A stretch of 64,000 nucleotides of DNA from contig CP126199.1 of NCBI GenBank assembly GCA_030272155.1, positions 3,088,501 through 3,152,500 on the forward strand, given 5' to 3'. Below, piece after piece: positions 36,901 through 47,883 of the stretch (positions within the stretch are counted from its first letter, which is position 1; every line of letters starts with the position of its first letter). Both the position numbers and the translations under genes were made by a program. This stretch comes from Tetradesmus obliquus (taxonomy: Eukaryota; Chlorophyta; Chlorophyceae; Sphaeropleales; Scenedesmaceae). The notes below the pieces were generated by a model. It searched no databases, had not been told where the DNA came from, and saw only the letters and a list, made by a program, of their open reading frames with translations.

Positions 36901-39191
36901 AGCGAGAGTGATGCTGTGCTGAAGGGCGTGGTGCGTGTGGAGGGCCTGGAGGATGCCACGCAGCACGTGCAGGCCGTGCTGGAGCGCATCAAGCCTGAGT
37001 ACCTGGTGAGTGCTGCTATGCTTTGGCTGCACTTCTGCTATGTGGTTTTGTTGTCGTTTGTTGCGTCTGGATTGCTTCTAGCCTGAGTGCCTGGTGAGCT
37101 GTGTACTTCTCGGTGCACACCTGTTGCCTGGTGTCTGTGGGGTGTTGGCTGTCTTACCTCAAAGACGGGTAGCACCCCACAGAAACCAAGTATTCTGTGC
37201 TGCTTTGTAATACATGGCAGCAGGCAGTAGTTGCTGAAGTGAAGTTGTGTTGTGGAGTGCTGCAGCTGGCTCGTGGCTGGTGTTGTGGTGTGATGTAGCC
37301 TGGCAGGGCTTGTGTGGTGATGATGATTCAACAATTTATAGTAGATATGGACATCTGAAAATCAATGAAGATGTATTGTTGTGGGAATCTCACTGAGCCA
37401 CCAAACCCTGCCATATTCTGTGCGTGTGAGGTCACTCGTTGTCGTGCTGCAGTCATTGCAATAATCCTCTTTTGGTTTTATGTGCAGCTCGGCTGGAATG
37501 GGATCACTGCAGCTGGACTTCATGTCAGTTAGCATGTCAACATCATTCTGCCGACAACTCCTCCTCACCACCGGCCTGCCTCCTGCCCTGCATCTGCCAC
37601 TACCATCCACTCTCCACACACGCGCGCAGCGCCGCGCCTACAAGCTGCAGGCCTGGGAGGATCACGAGGACTTTCTGGCACAGCTGGCCCGCAGCACAGG
37701 CAAGCTGCTTAAGGGAGGAGACCCAGACCTCAACACAGCAGCACGCATCGTGCTGTACGACTGGCAGCGAGGCAAGATCCCTTTCTACACCCTTCCGCCA
37801 GGGTACAGTGAGCTGCCGCCGGGCGCTGCTGCTGCAGATGCAGCAGCCGCAGCAGTGGAGCAGCAGCAGCAGCAGATGTTTGCGGCAGCGGTGACGGAGG
37901 ACGCAGCAGCAGCAGAGGCTGGTGCGCGGCCGGAGAATGCAGCTGCTGCAGCGCAGGCGCTGCGAGATGCTGCTGCTGCTGCGCTGCGCAAGCAGCGGCA
38001 CAGTGCGATCCCAACCAAGGAGGATTACTACATGCCTGATGATGAGCGGGGTGATGGCAAGGGTGGCAGCGATGAGGAGATTGAGCAGGGCAGCAGCAGC
38101 GAAGATGACAGTGACAGTGAAGCTGGGGAGGGTGGGAGTGAAGTTGAAAGTGAAGATGAGCAGCCGCAGGATGGGGATGGGGAGCCTGGCAGTGAAGCCG
38201 GCTCGTCAGAGGATGAGGCTGCTGCTGCTGCTGGGAAGCACAAAGGGCAGCAGCAGCGTGGCAAGAAGCAGGCTGCAGCAGCAGCGGATGACAGTGGTGA
38301 TGACAGTGATGGCTATGGAGAGGCTGGTCTGTCTTGGGAGGCAGTGCTGGAGGCTGTGCAGGTGGGTGCTGCTGGCCTGGCATGTTGTTTCGTCTGTTTG
38401 TGTTGGGTGCAGGCTATTCCCATGCATTCTGAGGATTTGCTGTGTTGCTGCTGCCACGGCTGTTGGCTTGTGCTCCTACTGTGTGTGTGTTGTGTGTGTG
38501 TATGTTTGTTGTGCTCCTCTCTGCCCGGCAAGGATGGCTTGTCTCGTTCGGCGTATAGGCGAGTCCCACCAAGACATAAAGCCATGCCGACAAGAATTAC
38601 ATCACCACCCATTGTCTGAGCCTAGTGCGGGAGGAGCACGCAGCTATGCATTTGTTGTTGGATACTTGTGTGAGCAAGTTTTTGCTGTTGATGTCGCTCA
38701 TGTCGCATGTTGTTGCTGGCGCATGTGGTGTCAAGGCTGGGGTTGCTTGCTGGGGTGATGAATACAGTTTTTACCTGTTGCCTTCCTAAGTAGCTTCGGC
38801 AATGACAAACTTCTACACGAGATTACTGACCAACAAGCAACCCCACCTTGACACACTTGTTCAGATGCGTGATACACTATGCCACAGCACGCGTTGCCTG
38901 ATCTGCAGTGCATGCAGCATGGCTCCATGCTGCTTCTGTCCTGCAATGAACTTGATGCTCTGTTTGCTGGCGTGCCCGTGAACTGACATATTTGATGTTG
39001 GCTGCTGCTGCTGCTGCTGCTTTTTGTAGGGTGGTGGTGAAGAAGCCGCTGCTGCTGCTGCTGAGCCTGACAGCAAGCAGCCGGCTGCAGCAGCAGACGC
39101 GGCAGAAGCTGCTGCTGCTCCTGCTGCCAGCAAGCGGAAAAAGGGCGGAAAGAAGAAGGGTGCGCTCACTGGCATGAAGACGCTGGATTGA
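33997..39191 (+). CDS. NUG2: Nucleolar GTPase 2, circularly permuted, 60S ribosome biogenesis
   Basis: Ten exons: 33997-34110, 34187-34252, 34380-34720, 34978-35035, 35283-35372, 35650-35760, 36357-36581, 36787-37005, 37630-38361, 39030-39191; all phases agree, 705 residues. The N-terminal half matches NGP1NT of NOG2/NUG2/GNL2 ([32 protein letters not shown]). G motifs run in permuted order: NKCD (256-259), the HASIT region, GYPNVGKSS (P-loop, about 318-326), then DCPG (about 362). The protein is known from yeast and plants to act in the nucleolus and nucleus on late pre-60S particles. The C-terminal ~250 residues are acidic and Ala/Gln-rich, then end in a Lys-rich [10 protein letters not shown] nuclear-localisation-like patch. 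A TGTAA follows the stop by about 315 nt. Confidence 0.95.
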
Positions 39192-39505
39192 GCTGACTGG
39201 TCTCGTTGTCAGCAGCATGCTCATCTCCGCCATCTGTGGGGAGACGTTGTGGTTGACCATAGAGTTGTCCCTGTCAACAGCTGGTCCCAGGGCTCGCCTG
39301 CAGCTGCAGGCACTTGGGTCTGAGCTGCACGCTGTAGCTGCGCTGGCTGCGGCTGGGGCTTGTTTGCCCTTCACAGCTACGATGGTGCAACAGTGACTGT
39401 GATCATGTCATTCACATTGGGTGTATCGGCATGCATTCCGCTGTGTGCTTTGCGCGCCTCTTGGCAAGTGTCAGTTGTTGATCATTGAAGCCTACCCGGC
39501 TGGCT

Positions 39506-39510
39506 TGTAA
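39506..39510 (+). promoter_or_regulatory. Possible polyadenylation signal of NUG2
   Basis: TGTAA, the usual chlorophyte polyadenylation signal, about 315 nt after the stop. Five bases occur by chance often, so this is only a candidate. Confidence 0.4.
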
Positions 39511-40100
39511 GCGTCGAGTTATGAACTTGATGGCGACGCCAAGTCTCAGTCTCGTGATGATATCTCTCTCAATGAGCAAAAATCTTCATATGAAAATGTA
39601 ACAGACCTCTCTCAGAAAAGCAAAAAGATAGCTGGAGTGCCAAAAACGTAAATTTGGCGGACTCCGGTGAGCAACTTCGCTGACGACGGCAACAAGTCAA
39701 ACGTCCGTTACTTGGTCAAAGTCACAGATGGCTGCCCATCTGTCACCTGTAACACAAGCTCATTAGCATCAGAGTGTCCAAGTAGTACTTGACTTGCTTT
39801 GCTCGGAGCAATGGCCAGCTGGGCAGCGACGTGTTTGAGTTGCCTCGCATCTGACTACCATTCTGCTTCACCGAACAAGCCTGTAAACACCGAAATAATT
39901 CATTTTCGCCCGATTACACGATTTTAACCGCATCATTAGCGTGGTGTGCCTGTTCTTATCGCACGCCCGTGGCAACAGCATGAGGCCTGCAGCTCATGGG
40001 TCCTGGTTGCTCTGTAAAGCAATCTGACGTTCATTAAACAGTTTTGCAACATACCGACGGGGTCCAGACCTCTTGAGGAATACAGCAGCAGTACACAAGC
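39511..40100 (+). promoter_or_regulatory. Spacer upstream of the MFS fusion gene
   Basis: About 600 bp with noticeably lower GC and few CAG triplets compared with the flanks, lying between the end of NUG2 and the start of the next + strand gene. It probably contains the promoter of the latter. I recognise no specific motif. Confidence 0.4.
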
Positions 40101-43100
40101 ATGTCGTTGGCAAGACTTGTGCTGAACAAGAGCATATTGGTTGGGCTTCGGGTTGTCATAAGGTGCGTTGAGGCGAGCTCAAGGTGTCAGGAGCGCAGCC
40201 GCTGCCGTGGCATGGCCTGATGCCGAAGCTGCTGCTGCTGCCACTGCTGCAGGGAAGAACCTGCTGGCAGCCAGCTGGAGGGCACCATACAAAGATATGA
40301 TGACGAGCAGGATTGCTTCCTGTTGCTTGATGAGTCGTCATCCCTTCAGCATGCGGTGCAGTTCCACCAGTTCACAGTTGAGGAGGAGCAGCGGCAGCTA
40401 GTTTTGAAGGTGACCAGCTGCACACGTGTGAGCTTGATGGAGAACGGCAGCATGTCAACCAGGCTGTCAAGCACAGGCGCAGAAGGCAGCACTTGCTTTG
40501 GGCAGCAAGAAGCTGGTGCAACAGGTGCGTAGAGGAGCTGGAGGCAGCCACATGGCTTGTGGCTACACTCATGCTTCGGCTGCCCTCATGTGCACGAACC
40601 TCAGCGCTGTTGTGGCGTGTCAGGTCACTTTGCTCTGCATCTGGCACAGTATTGTTCGGTGTTCTCACCCTCAGCTGGGCAGCCAAGTGATAAACCCACA
40701 CAGCTCATGCCAATCACTACATGGCATGACCCGCAGTAATCACCATTCCAACACGCATTTGGCTGTTGCTGCTCCTCATGCAACCACTTGTATTTGTGCG
40801 TCAAACGCAGGTCGCCTGTCATCAGACGCATCCACAACTGCAGCAGCTCATTGCCAGGTCAGCGCTCAGATGTCAGAAGAGTTATCGCAGCAGCTGAGCG
40901 GCCTGGTGGGGCGTGCCTTCTCTCACACAGAGGAAGGATTTGAGGTGCTGGTGCCTGCAAGCACAGTTGCGGCAGGAACAGCCGAATCAGCTGACGCTGA
41001 CCTTGCTGCTGCTGAGCTGCTGCTGCCAGCAGCCCCGCTGGCAGTGCCAGGCAGTCCTTCGACAGCAGAGGAAGAGGAAGACGAGGAGGAGAGCTTGTAC
41101 TGGGGCAGCCCTATGAAGCATGAGAGCGCAGGTATGGCAGCTGCAGCTGCTGCTGCTATTGCTGCAGCAGCAGACAGCCAGCTGCAGCAGCACCTGGAAG
41201 CTGACCTGGCACAGCTCAAGGGGCCGGCACCAGCAGCAGCAATGGCAGCTTCAGAGCCTGAAGCAGCAGCGCTAGTTGACACAGCGCTAGCAAGTTCCAT
41301 GCTCAATGGCATCAAAAGCGTTGCTACAGCCCAGGAAGACATGCCAGAGCAGCCCTGCGAGCAGTCACTTGCTGCAGTAGTGACCCCCACCGCCACTGCT
41401 GTTGCAGCAGCTGCGCCTGGTGCGCCTCCTGCTGCCACGCCAGCTGCCTCCTTCACCTCCTTCAAAGAGATATCTCGCATGATCTCAGCAAGCGAGATAT
41501 CTCCAAGCCATTCACACAGCAACAGCAGGCGCGGCAGCGCGCTTGGCTTGGGCGTGCCAAACCTGGCAGCCAGGCTGCTTGACGAGGGTGGCACCTGGGG
41601 TACCCCTCGTGAGGGCAGCTCCTGGGGAACACCACGAGAGCACCAACACGGCACAGAGGGTGCAGCAGCTAACCAGCATGACACAGCTGAAGATGCTGCT
41701 GAAGCCAAGCTGGCACGCAGCAGGCGCTGCAGCAGTGAAGCAGGCATTCCTGCACACCTGGTGCTGCAGGCCAAGCTGGAGGTAGCAGCAGAGCAGCGGC
41801 TGCAACAGCCGCAGACGGAGTCAGAGGAGGGCAGCAGCGCCGAGATACCCCTCAGCATTCGGCAGGCAGCAGCAGCAGAGCCAGCAGCAGGTGTGCCGCC
41901 CAGCTATGATCAGCTGGACTTCACCATAGCAGCGGCGGTGGATGTGCAGCCTATGCCAGCATCGCGCTATTCCAGGAGGAGCAGCAGGGAGTTGTACAGG
42001 GTGAGGTTGTACGAATGTTAACAACATCAGCTTAAAGCTGCACACTGCTTAACGTGCTCTACGAGTTGTTGGCCTTTTGTGGTATCTTTCCCTTTCATGC
42101 AGCCTTTCTTGCTGTTCAACTCTTAGAATGCAGCATGTGCGTGGCTGACGGGCTCATCACTTGAACGTGTGATGTGATGCTTGCAGATTCCCAGCAGCGA
42201 TGCCACAGATGAAGGCATGATGGTGGACATCCCACAGCCGCTCAGCAGCCGGCGAGTGAGCAGGACCTCAATGCGTGCAGTGCACATGCCCTCGGACCCT
42301 GGCTACGCATACGGCATGGCGCCTATGCCAGGCAGCAGCAGCGGCAGCACCTTCAGCAGCAGTGCTGGTGGCGCGCTCGGTGCCGAGCTGCGCAGGGCAA
42401 CTTCAAACAACATCAGCGGCAACAGCAGCAGGCGCATGAGCAGGAACACCAGCAGCCGCATCAATGCAGACCAGGACTGGGCCGTCACTGGGCCTGATGG
42501 GCAACTGCTGCCGCAGCCGATGCAGAGTGGTGGCGGCGCCGCCTTTGCAGTGCAGGCAGGCATGCCACTGCACATGCCAGGCCCCAGCAGCAGGCGCACC
42601 AGCAGGACACTGTCAGGTGGGCATGCCGTACTGCGCTGCATTGTGCCTTCTTTTGCCAGATCTACCCCAATCTTGCACACACGTGCCTTGGCATAACGGC
42701 TTGTCTGCCTGTTACGGTTGCAGATGTTTGATGAACATCATGCAACTGGCATACTCACAGCAGGCTGCGTGATCCTCAGACATGTCTTTTGTCAACTCTG
42801 CTTTGAAACAGGCCGCCTACCTCCAGACCAAGATGCTGCTACTGCAGTGGCGGCGCAGCTGGGCGATGCAGAGTCAGATGTGCTGGCTCGCCCCGTCACA
42901 GCAACATCTGCGGGCTTGGATACCATTGTCAGCAGGCGCACCAGCACCAACGGGCGGCCTGGCACACCAGACAGTGACGGCTTTGGCTACTCTGAGGTAG
43001 GCAGCTGGCTGGCAGGCTGACTCTTGCAGCTGTTATCAGCAAGCAGAGCGGTGCAGCTGTAAGTCGGCCACAATCGTTACACACTTCTGTTGCATCGTAT

Positions 43101-46100
43101 CTGGAAACCAGTGGTGATGCCTCTGTTTTCCTGCTGTTGCATGCCAAGCTGCTGCATTTCCTGCAACCCAACCATGATCTTGTTGCATGCACTGGTGCTC
43201 TTGCAGTTTGAAGGAGAGCCACTGGTGCCACCTGAGCTGGCACAGTGGGATGCGATTGCTGAGGAGGCAGCACATGCAGCAGCAGACAACGAGGCGGCAG
43301 CAGTGGCGGCTGCTGCGGCTGCTGCAGTGCCAGGGCATCAGCGGCACCAGCGGCGCAGCATGCGCAACATGGCTTGCCCAGCAGTGCCTCCTGCTGTTGT
43401 AACAGGACGGGTAGGTCCAAGGCTTAGCGATCAAGATGAGCAGGTGCAGGCTGCGGCAGCAGGCATGGGGACAGCTGGAGGCCCCGGCAGCATCAGCAGC
43501 AGCAGACTGATGCAGCCAACTGTGTCTAGCTCCCGGCTCAGCCAAATCGCTGAGCCGGCGCTAGCCGAGGCAGAGCCAACAGAGCAGGAAGCAGCAGGTG
43601 CAGAGGGTTTGCAGGCAGCAGAGGGTGTGAGCAGCAGCGCCTCCGGATCCCAGCCGGGTTCTGACAGCATCAGCCAGAAAGGCAGCGGCAGGCGAACCAT
43701 GTCGGGCATCCTGCATGCGGCAGCTGCAGTAGCAGCAGCTGCTGAGGCTGCTGCGGCAGCAGCAGTGGGCTTTGCACGGGGCGGCAGGGCAACAGCGGAG
43801 GAGCAGCAGGCCATGCAGGAGAGTGTGGCGGCAGAGGCAGCAACTGCTGGTCCAGAGCAGTTCGCAGCAACTGCTGCCGCCAAGGACAGCATGGAAGCAG
43901 CAGCAGCACCAGCAGCAGCCGCAGTTCTGAAAGACAAGCTGCTATCGGACAGCTTTGTCATTCAGCCAGCAGACAGCTTCAACTGCCCTCCCTTCATACC
44001 CATGGCAGGTGGCAGCGTCAGCAGCAAGTCAAGCTTGAATCCATTTATAAGTGCTGGCTCGGGACTGCTCAGCTTCCCTGCCGGGCAGCTGCAGGGCATG
44101 AACAGCGCCAGCAGCAGCAATGGCAATGTGGGGGCATTCCACATCGGCACTGCTGTGGCTCCAGAGCCAGCAGATGGCTGCACGCCTGCAGCAATACAGC
44201 AGCTGCAGCAGCAGCTGCAGGAATCAGGCAGCCCCAGCGCCGCCACTGCTGCGCTGCTGCGGAAGGGGCAGCTGCTGCCGCCAGCTGCTTCTGTGGAGGG
44301 CTCTGAGTGGGGCAGTGGGGCCCTGCTGGGCCCACACATCACATCAGGCATCGACTCGCCCACAGGCAGTGCGGTGTTCCAGGCTAACCCTTTTGATGCA
44401 GGCAGCGAGTGTGGCAGCCTCCCAGGGGCCGGCAGCGAGCTCGCAAGCGCGTTTGAATCTCTGTCTGCATCAGGCACAGGCATCAAGGCTGGCATTGGTG
44501 CCAGCCGCATGGGCAGGGAGGCAGCAGGGGCTGCAGCAAGCATGCTGCCCTTTGCTGGCTGGGGCACGCCCGGCAGCACGGGTGCCAGCATCCACGAGAT
44601 CGTGCCAGCCAACAGTGACAGCGACAGCGATGGCGAAAGGATCACTAGCGGCTACTATCGCCGCAGCAGCGGGGACATGCACCAGCACTCGCGGCTTGCG
44701 GCTGAAACGCATGAGGAGCAGGCTGACGGCAGCTGTGATGGAACACAGCGAGCAGCGGGGTTTGGGCTGGGTTTTGATGAGCAGCATGTGCAGGGTGTGG
44801 GGTTTGACCGGAAACAGCCATTGGGATTTGAACAGAAGCAAGCTTCACGGCTTGAGCAGCAGCAGCAGGAAAGCTTGGGGTTTGGTCAACTGGGGTTTGG
44901 TGATGCCCAGAGTGACGAAACTCAGGAGTTGGGGTTTAGTCACAGGCAGATGCTGGGGTTTGGCCAGACAGGCCAGGGTGAACCCAGCAGCAGGGCAACC
45001 AGCACCCGCCCATCGGGGTTTGCATCAGCTCGGACAGAGGCAGCAGCAGCTGTCGGACCCAGCATTCGAAGCGCTAGCAGCGGTGGCAGCAGTGCCTGCG
45101 CCCTGCCGCCAACATACTCGGAATCCGTTGCAGGTGTAGATGCAGATGACGAGCGCAGCAGCGCAGGGACATCTCCTAGGCGCGTATGGCCAGCTGAGTA
45201 TGCTGCTGCAGCACCTGGCGCTTCAGCAGCCAGCAGCATAGCAGTGCGGCATGGGGCAGAGCTCGCAGAGCAGCAGCAGCAACAGCAGGAGCAGCAGCAG
45301 CAACAGCAGGAGCAGCAGCAACAGCCAGCTTCAGCAGCAGCAGTGGCCGGGCCAGTGGGCCGTAGCAGCAGCCGGCAGTTGCAGGAAGACAGCAATGCAG
45401 CTGCATCAGTGCTGCACAGCAGTAGCACTGGCCTAGTGCGTCGCGCCGTGTCAAAACCCACGTCGCGCACACCCAGCCAGATTCTGTCGGCTGGCGCAGC
45501 GGCTGGGGCCGCTGCTGCAGCATTAGAGCCTGGTGTTTGCGTGTCATCCATGTCTGTTGATGGCATGGTGCAGCTGCCCGCGCCTGGCTATGAGTATGCT
45601 GATGACGACAGCCAGCCGCTTGTTCCGCACATGATGGGTTATGCAGCAGGCCAGGTGAGCTGCTGTTGAGTGCTGGCTTTGCAAGATTACTGGGATGCTG
45701 GTGATGGGAACAGAGCAGCAGAACGGGAGAGAAACATGTGTGGGTAGCTGCTGTGCTCAATTTGAACTCTGCAATGTCACCACATTTGCTGCTAGCGCTT
45801 GCTTGGAAATGCTGTACGGTAAGCCTGATCCTGCTGTCGGGCTGTCGACGTCGGCCATTCGTTGTGCAAGGCTGCCTTGCATACCTCATGGCACTTCTGC
45901 TTGAACTGACTCTGCCTGCCAACCTTCAATCTGAAGGTGCCTGGCGCGCTTGGTGCAGCGGGCACCCAAGTGGGGCGCGTGGCGCTGCACACGCTCCTCG
46001 CCAACAGCGCGCAGTGGTTTGACCTGCTGGTGTTTGTAGTGCTGGGTGGGCAGCTTGCAGCAGCAATGGCACCGCCGCAGCTGAGTCAGCACCAGCAGCT

Positions 46101-47883
46101 GGGCCTGCTGTTTGCCATCTTTGCTGCTGGGCACGTGCTGTGGCTGGCGGGCTGCTTTGTGTGGCCGTGGCTGGCAGCCAGGGTTGGGCGGCGCACAGTG
46201 CTAGCGTGGACTGTGGGGCTGTCTGCCTTCCCCACAGCACTTCTGGGATGCATGCCGACATATGCAGAGGTGAGGGCATGTGCAGGAGCATTGCATCATG
46301 TGCGTGGTGCACAGTGCGTGCTTAGGACATGCATCTACCGTTCAGTGTGCTTCCAGGGCGTGACCTGTTGCAAAGCACATGCATATGTCCAAATGAGTGC
46401 CTGCTTGCTGATGCTGCCTGTGTTGCCGCCGCCCGCTGCTTGCCGCCGCTGCTGCCCGTGTTCCCTGCTACCTGCAGGGTGGCGCTGCTGGCATCGCCAT
46501 CATAGCCATCCTGCGCTTCCTAGCAGGCCTGTCCATGGGCAACGAAGCACCAGCAGCACTTGCATACCTCACAGAGCACGCGCCGCAGTTCCCCAGCCTG
46601 CATGCGAGCCTGATGCCCTGCTCCATTGCATTGGGAGCGCTGGGCGCTTCGCTTGCCGGGCTGTTCTTTGCCGCGGTGCTGTCGCCTGGCAGCCTTGGCG
46701 TGTTTGGCTGGCGGCTAGCGCTGGCAATGAGCCTGGTGGCGAGTGCTGTCAGTGGAGGCGTGCGGGGCTATCTGCTGCAGGATCCGGAGGACGGCATGAG
46801 CGCGGCAGAGCTGGGTGATCGGCGCAATGACCATGTGTGGAGGGTGCTCAGGTGCGGGGCGCAGGCGCTGTAGTGATAAAGAGACTGACGGCTTAGCAGC
46901 AGCTGCGTATGTGCGCAGAAGTGCTGCAAGAGGCCTGCGAAGGCATAGCGCGAGTTGACAAAGTGTCCTGGCTAACGTTGTTCTTGCTGCTGTGGCGCCT
47001 GCTGCGATTACGATGTCTGCAGATACCATCCTCTGCAGGTGCTGCTGGCAGGCGCGCTGCAGGCCTTTGCCGTCTGCGGGTTGTACTTGCTGGCCGCCTG
47101 GCTGCCAGTGCACTTTGTGCAGCTCACGCACCTGCCAGCCAGCGTGAGCCTCACCGTGCACACCGTCAACATGGCAGTGCTAGCAGGCAGCATCCCCATG
47201 GGCGGCTTCCTTGCAGACAAGTATGGCCGCACCTCCATGCTGCTGTCTACGTCTGCTGCGGCGGCGCTGTTTGCGTACCCGGCCTGGCTGCTGTTCAGCC
47301 TGGCGGAGGCAGGCGTGAGCTGGTTCAGCCAATTCACGCTGGTGGCGTTTGTGGGGCTGCACTGGGGGGCGCTGGCGAGCCTGCTAGTGGAGCAGTTCCC
47401 AAAGGGGGTGAGTGAGGGGCCTGGGGCTGGATTCGGCAGCAGCAGCAGCAGAATGTACATGCGTGCATGAGTTTTGCTGCAACGGGCCTTGATATGAGTG
47501 CAGCTCTGCTAATCAGCTCCCGCTGCGATGCATGTAACCACAGGTTTGTGAGCCGCTGCGTCTGCACACAGGCAAGCAGCAATTGCTGCGACGCTGCAGC
47601 TGCACAAATACAACAGGCCTTTGTTAGCTGTCACTCACCCTGCTGCAAACTTTTCGTTACGCTGCCACTCTGCTGCCGCTCTTTTCTGCTGCAGGTGCGT
47701 GCCTCAGCGCTGACGCTGGCCTTCACGCTGCCCATGGTGCTGCTGGGCAGCATGGCACCACTGATTGCCTTGGGCTTCATCACGCAGACGCACAGCCTGG
47801 CCTCGCCTGCTATCCTCATGATCCTGTCAGCGGTTGTGTCCGGGACCGCAGTGCTTGCGCTGGAGCTGCGCCAGGTGGATTAA
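40101..47883 (+). CDS. Predicted giant MFS transporter with long disordered N-terminal region
   Basis: Ten exons with matching phases: 40101-40162, 40253-40409, 40858-42000, 42187-42616, 42812-42996, 43207-45654, 45937-46269, 46478-46843, 47039-47407, 47695-47883; 1893 residues. Residues 1-73 form a small beta-rich domain (VGLRVVIREEPAGSQLEGTI..YDDEQDCFLLLDE) that resembles a Tudor-like barrel by eye only. Residues about 74-1475 are disordered, Ala/Ser/Gln-rich, with about ten R-R-x-S/T sites. Residues 1476-1893 are a major facilitator transporter with twelve spans and the loop signatures VGRR and DKYGRT, closest by eye to the metabolite:H+ symporter (ProP-like) branch. The join at 45654/45937 is inferred: the transporter exon has no ATG, is phase 0, and the preceding 816-codon frame ends in CAG|GTGAGC. 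Two separate genes remain possible if an unseen 5' exon lies in 45655-45936. Confidence 0.65.
44755..44985 (+). repeat. Degenerate L-G-F repeat region
   Basis: The translated exon contains about nine G-F dipeptides at irregular 5-15 residue spacing (FGLGFDEQ, GVGFDRKQ, PLGFEQKQ, SLGFGQLGFGD, ELGFSHRQ, MLGFGQ). The DNA repeats GGGGTTTG or TTGGGGTTT units. It sits in the disordered part of the MFS fusion protein. Confidence 0.8.
45937..47883 (+). other. MFS transporter domain (exons 7-10 of the preceding gene)
   Basis: Four exons encode 418 residues with twelve hydrophobic spans. Span 1 carries NSAQWFDLLVF, matching the N-x-x-E/Q-W-[FY]-D pattern of ProP/ShiA-type symporters. The conserved loop between spans 2 and 3 reads ARVGRRTVL, and the equivalent loop between spans 8 and 9 reads DKYGRTSML. 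R-F-L-A-G-L-S-M-G-N-E occurs in span 4, where this family has R-x-x-x-G-x-x-x-G. It likely couples proton entry to uptake of a small organic solute; the solute is not predictable. Confidence 0.9.

Noticed and set aside
37480-37629. N-terminal extension of NUG2 exon 9 as open in the frame
   Set aside because: The frame is open but the sequence does not match the family; homology resumes at [15 protein letters not shown], right after an AG at 37628-37629.
45655-45936. Separate MFS gene starting in this interval
   Set aside because: No ATG in frame with the 45937 exon directly precedes it without an intervening stop, and I found no short 5' exon with a matching phase. Kept as the main alternative to the fusion.
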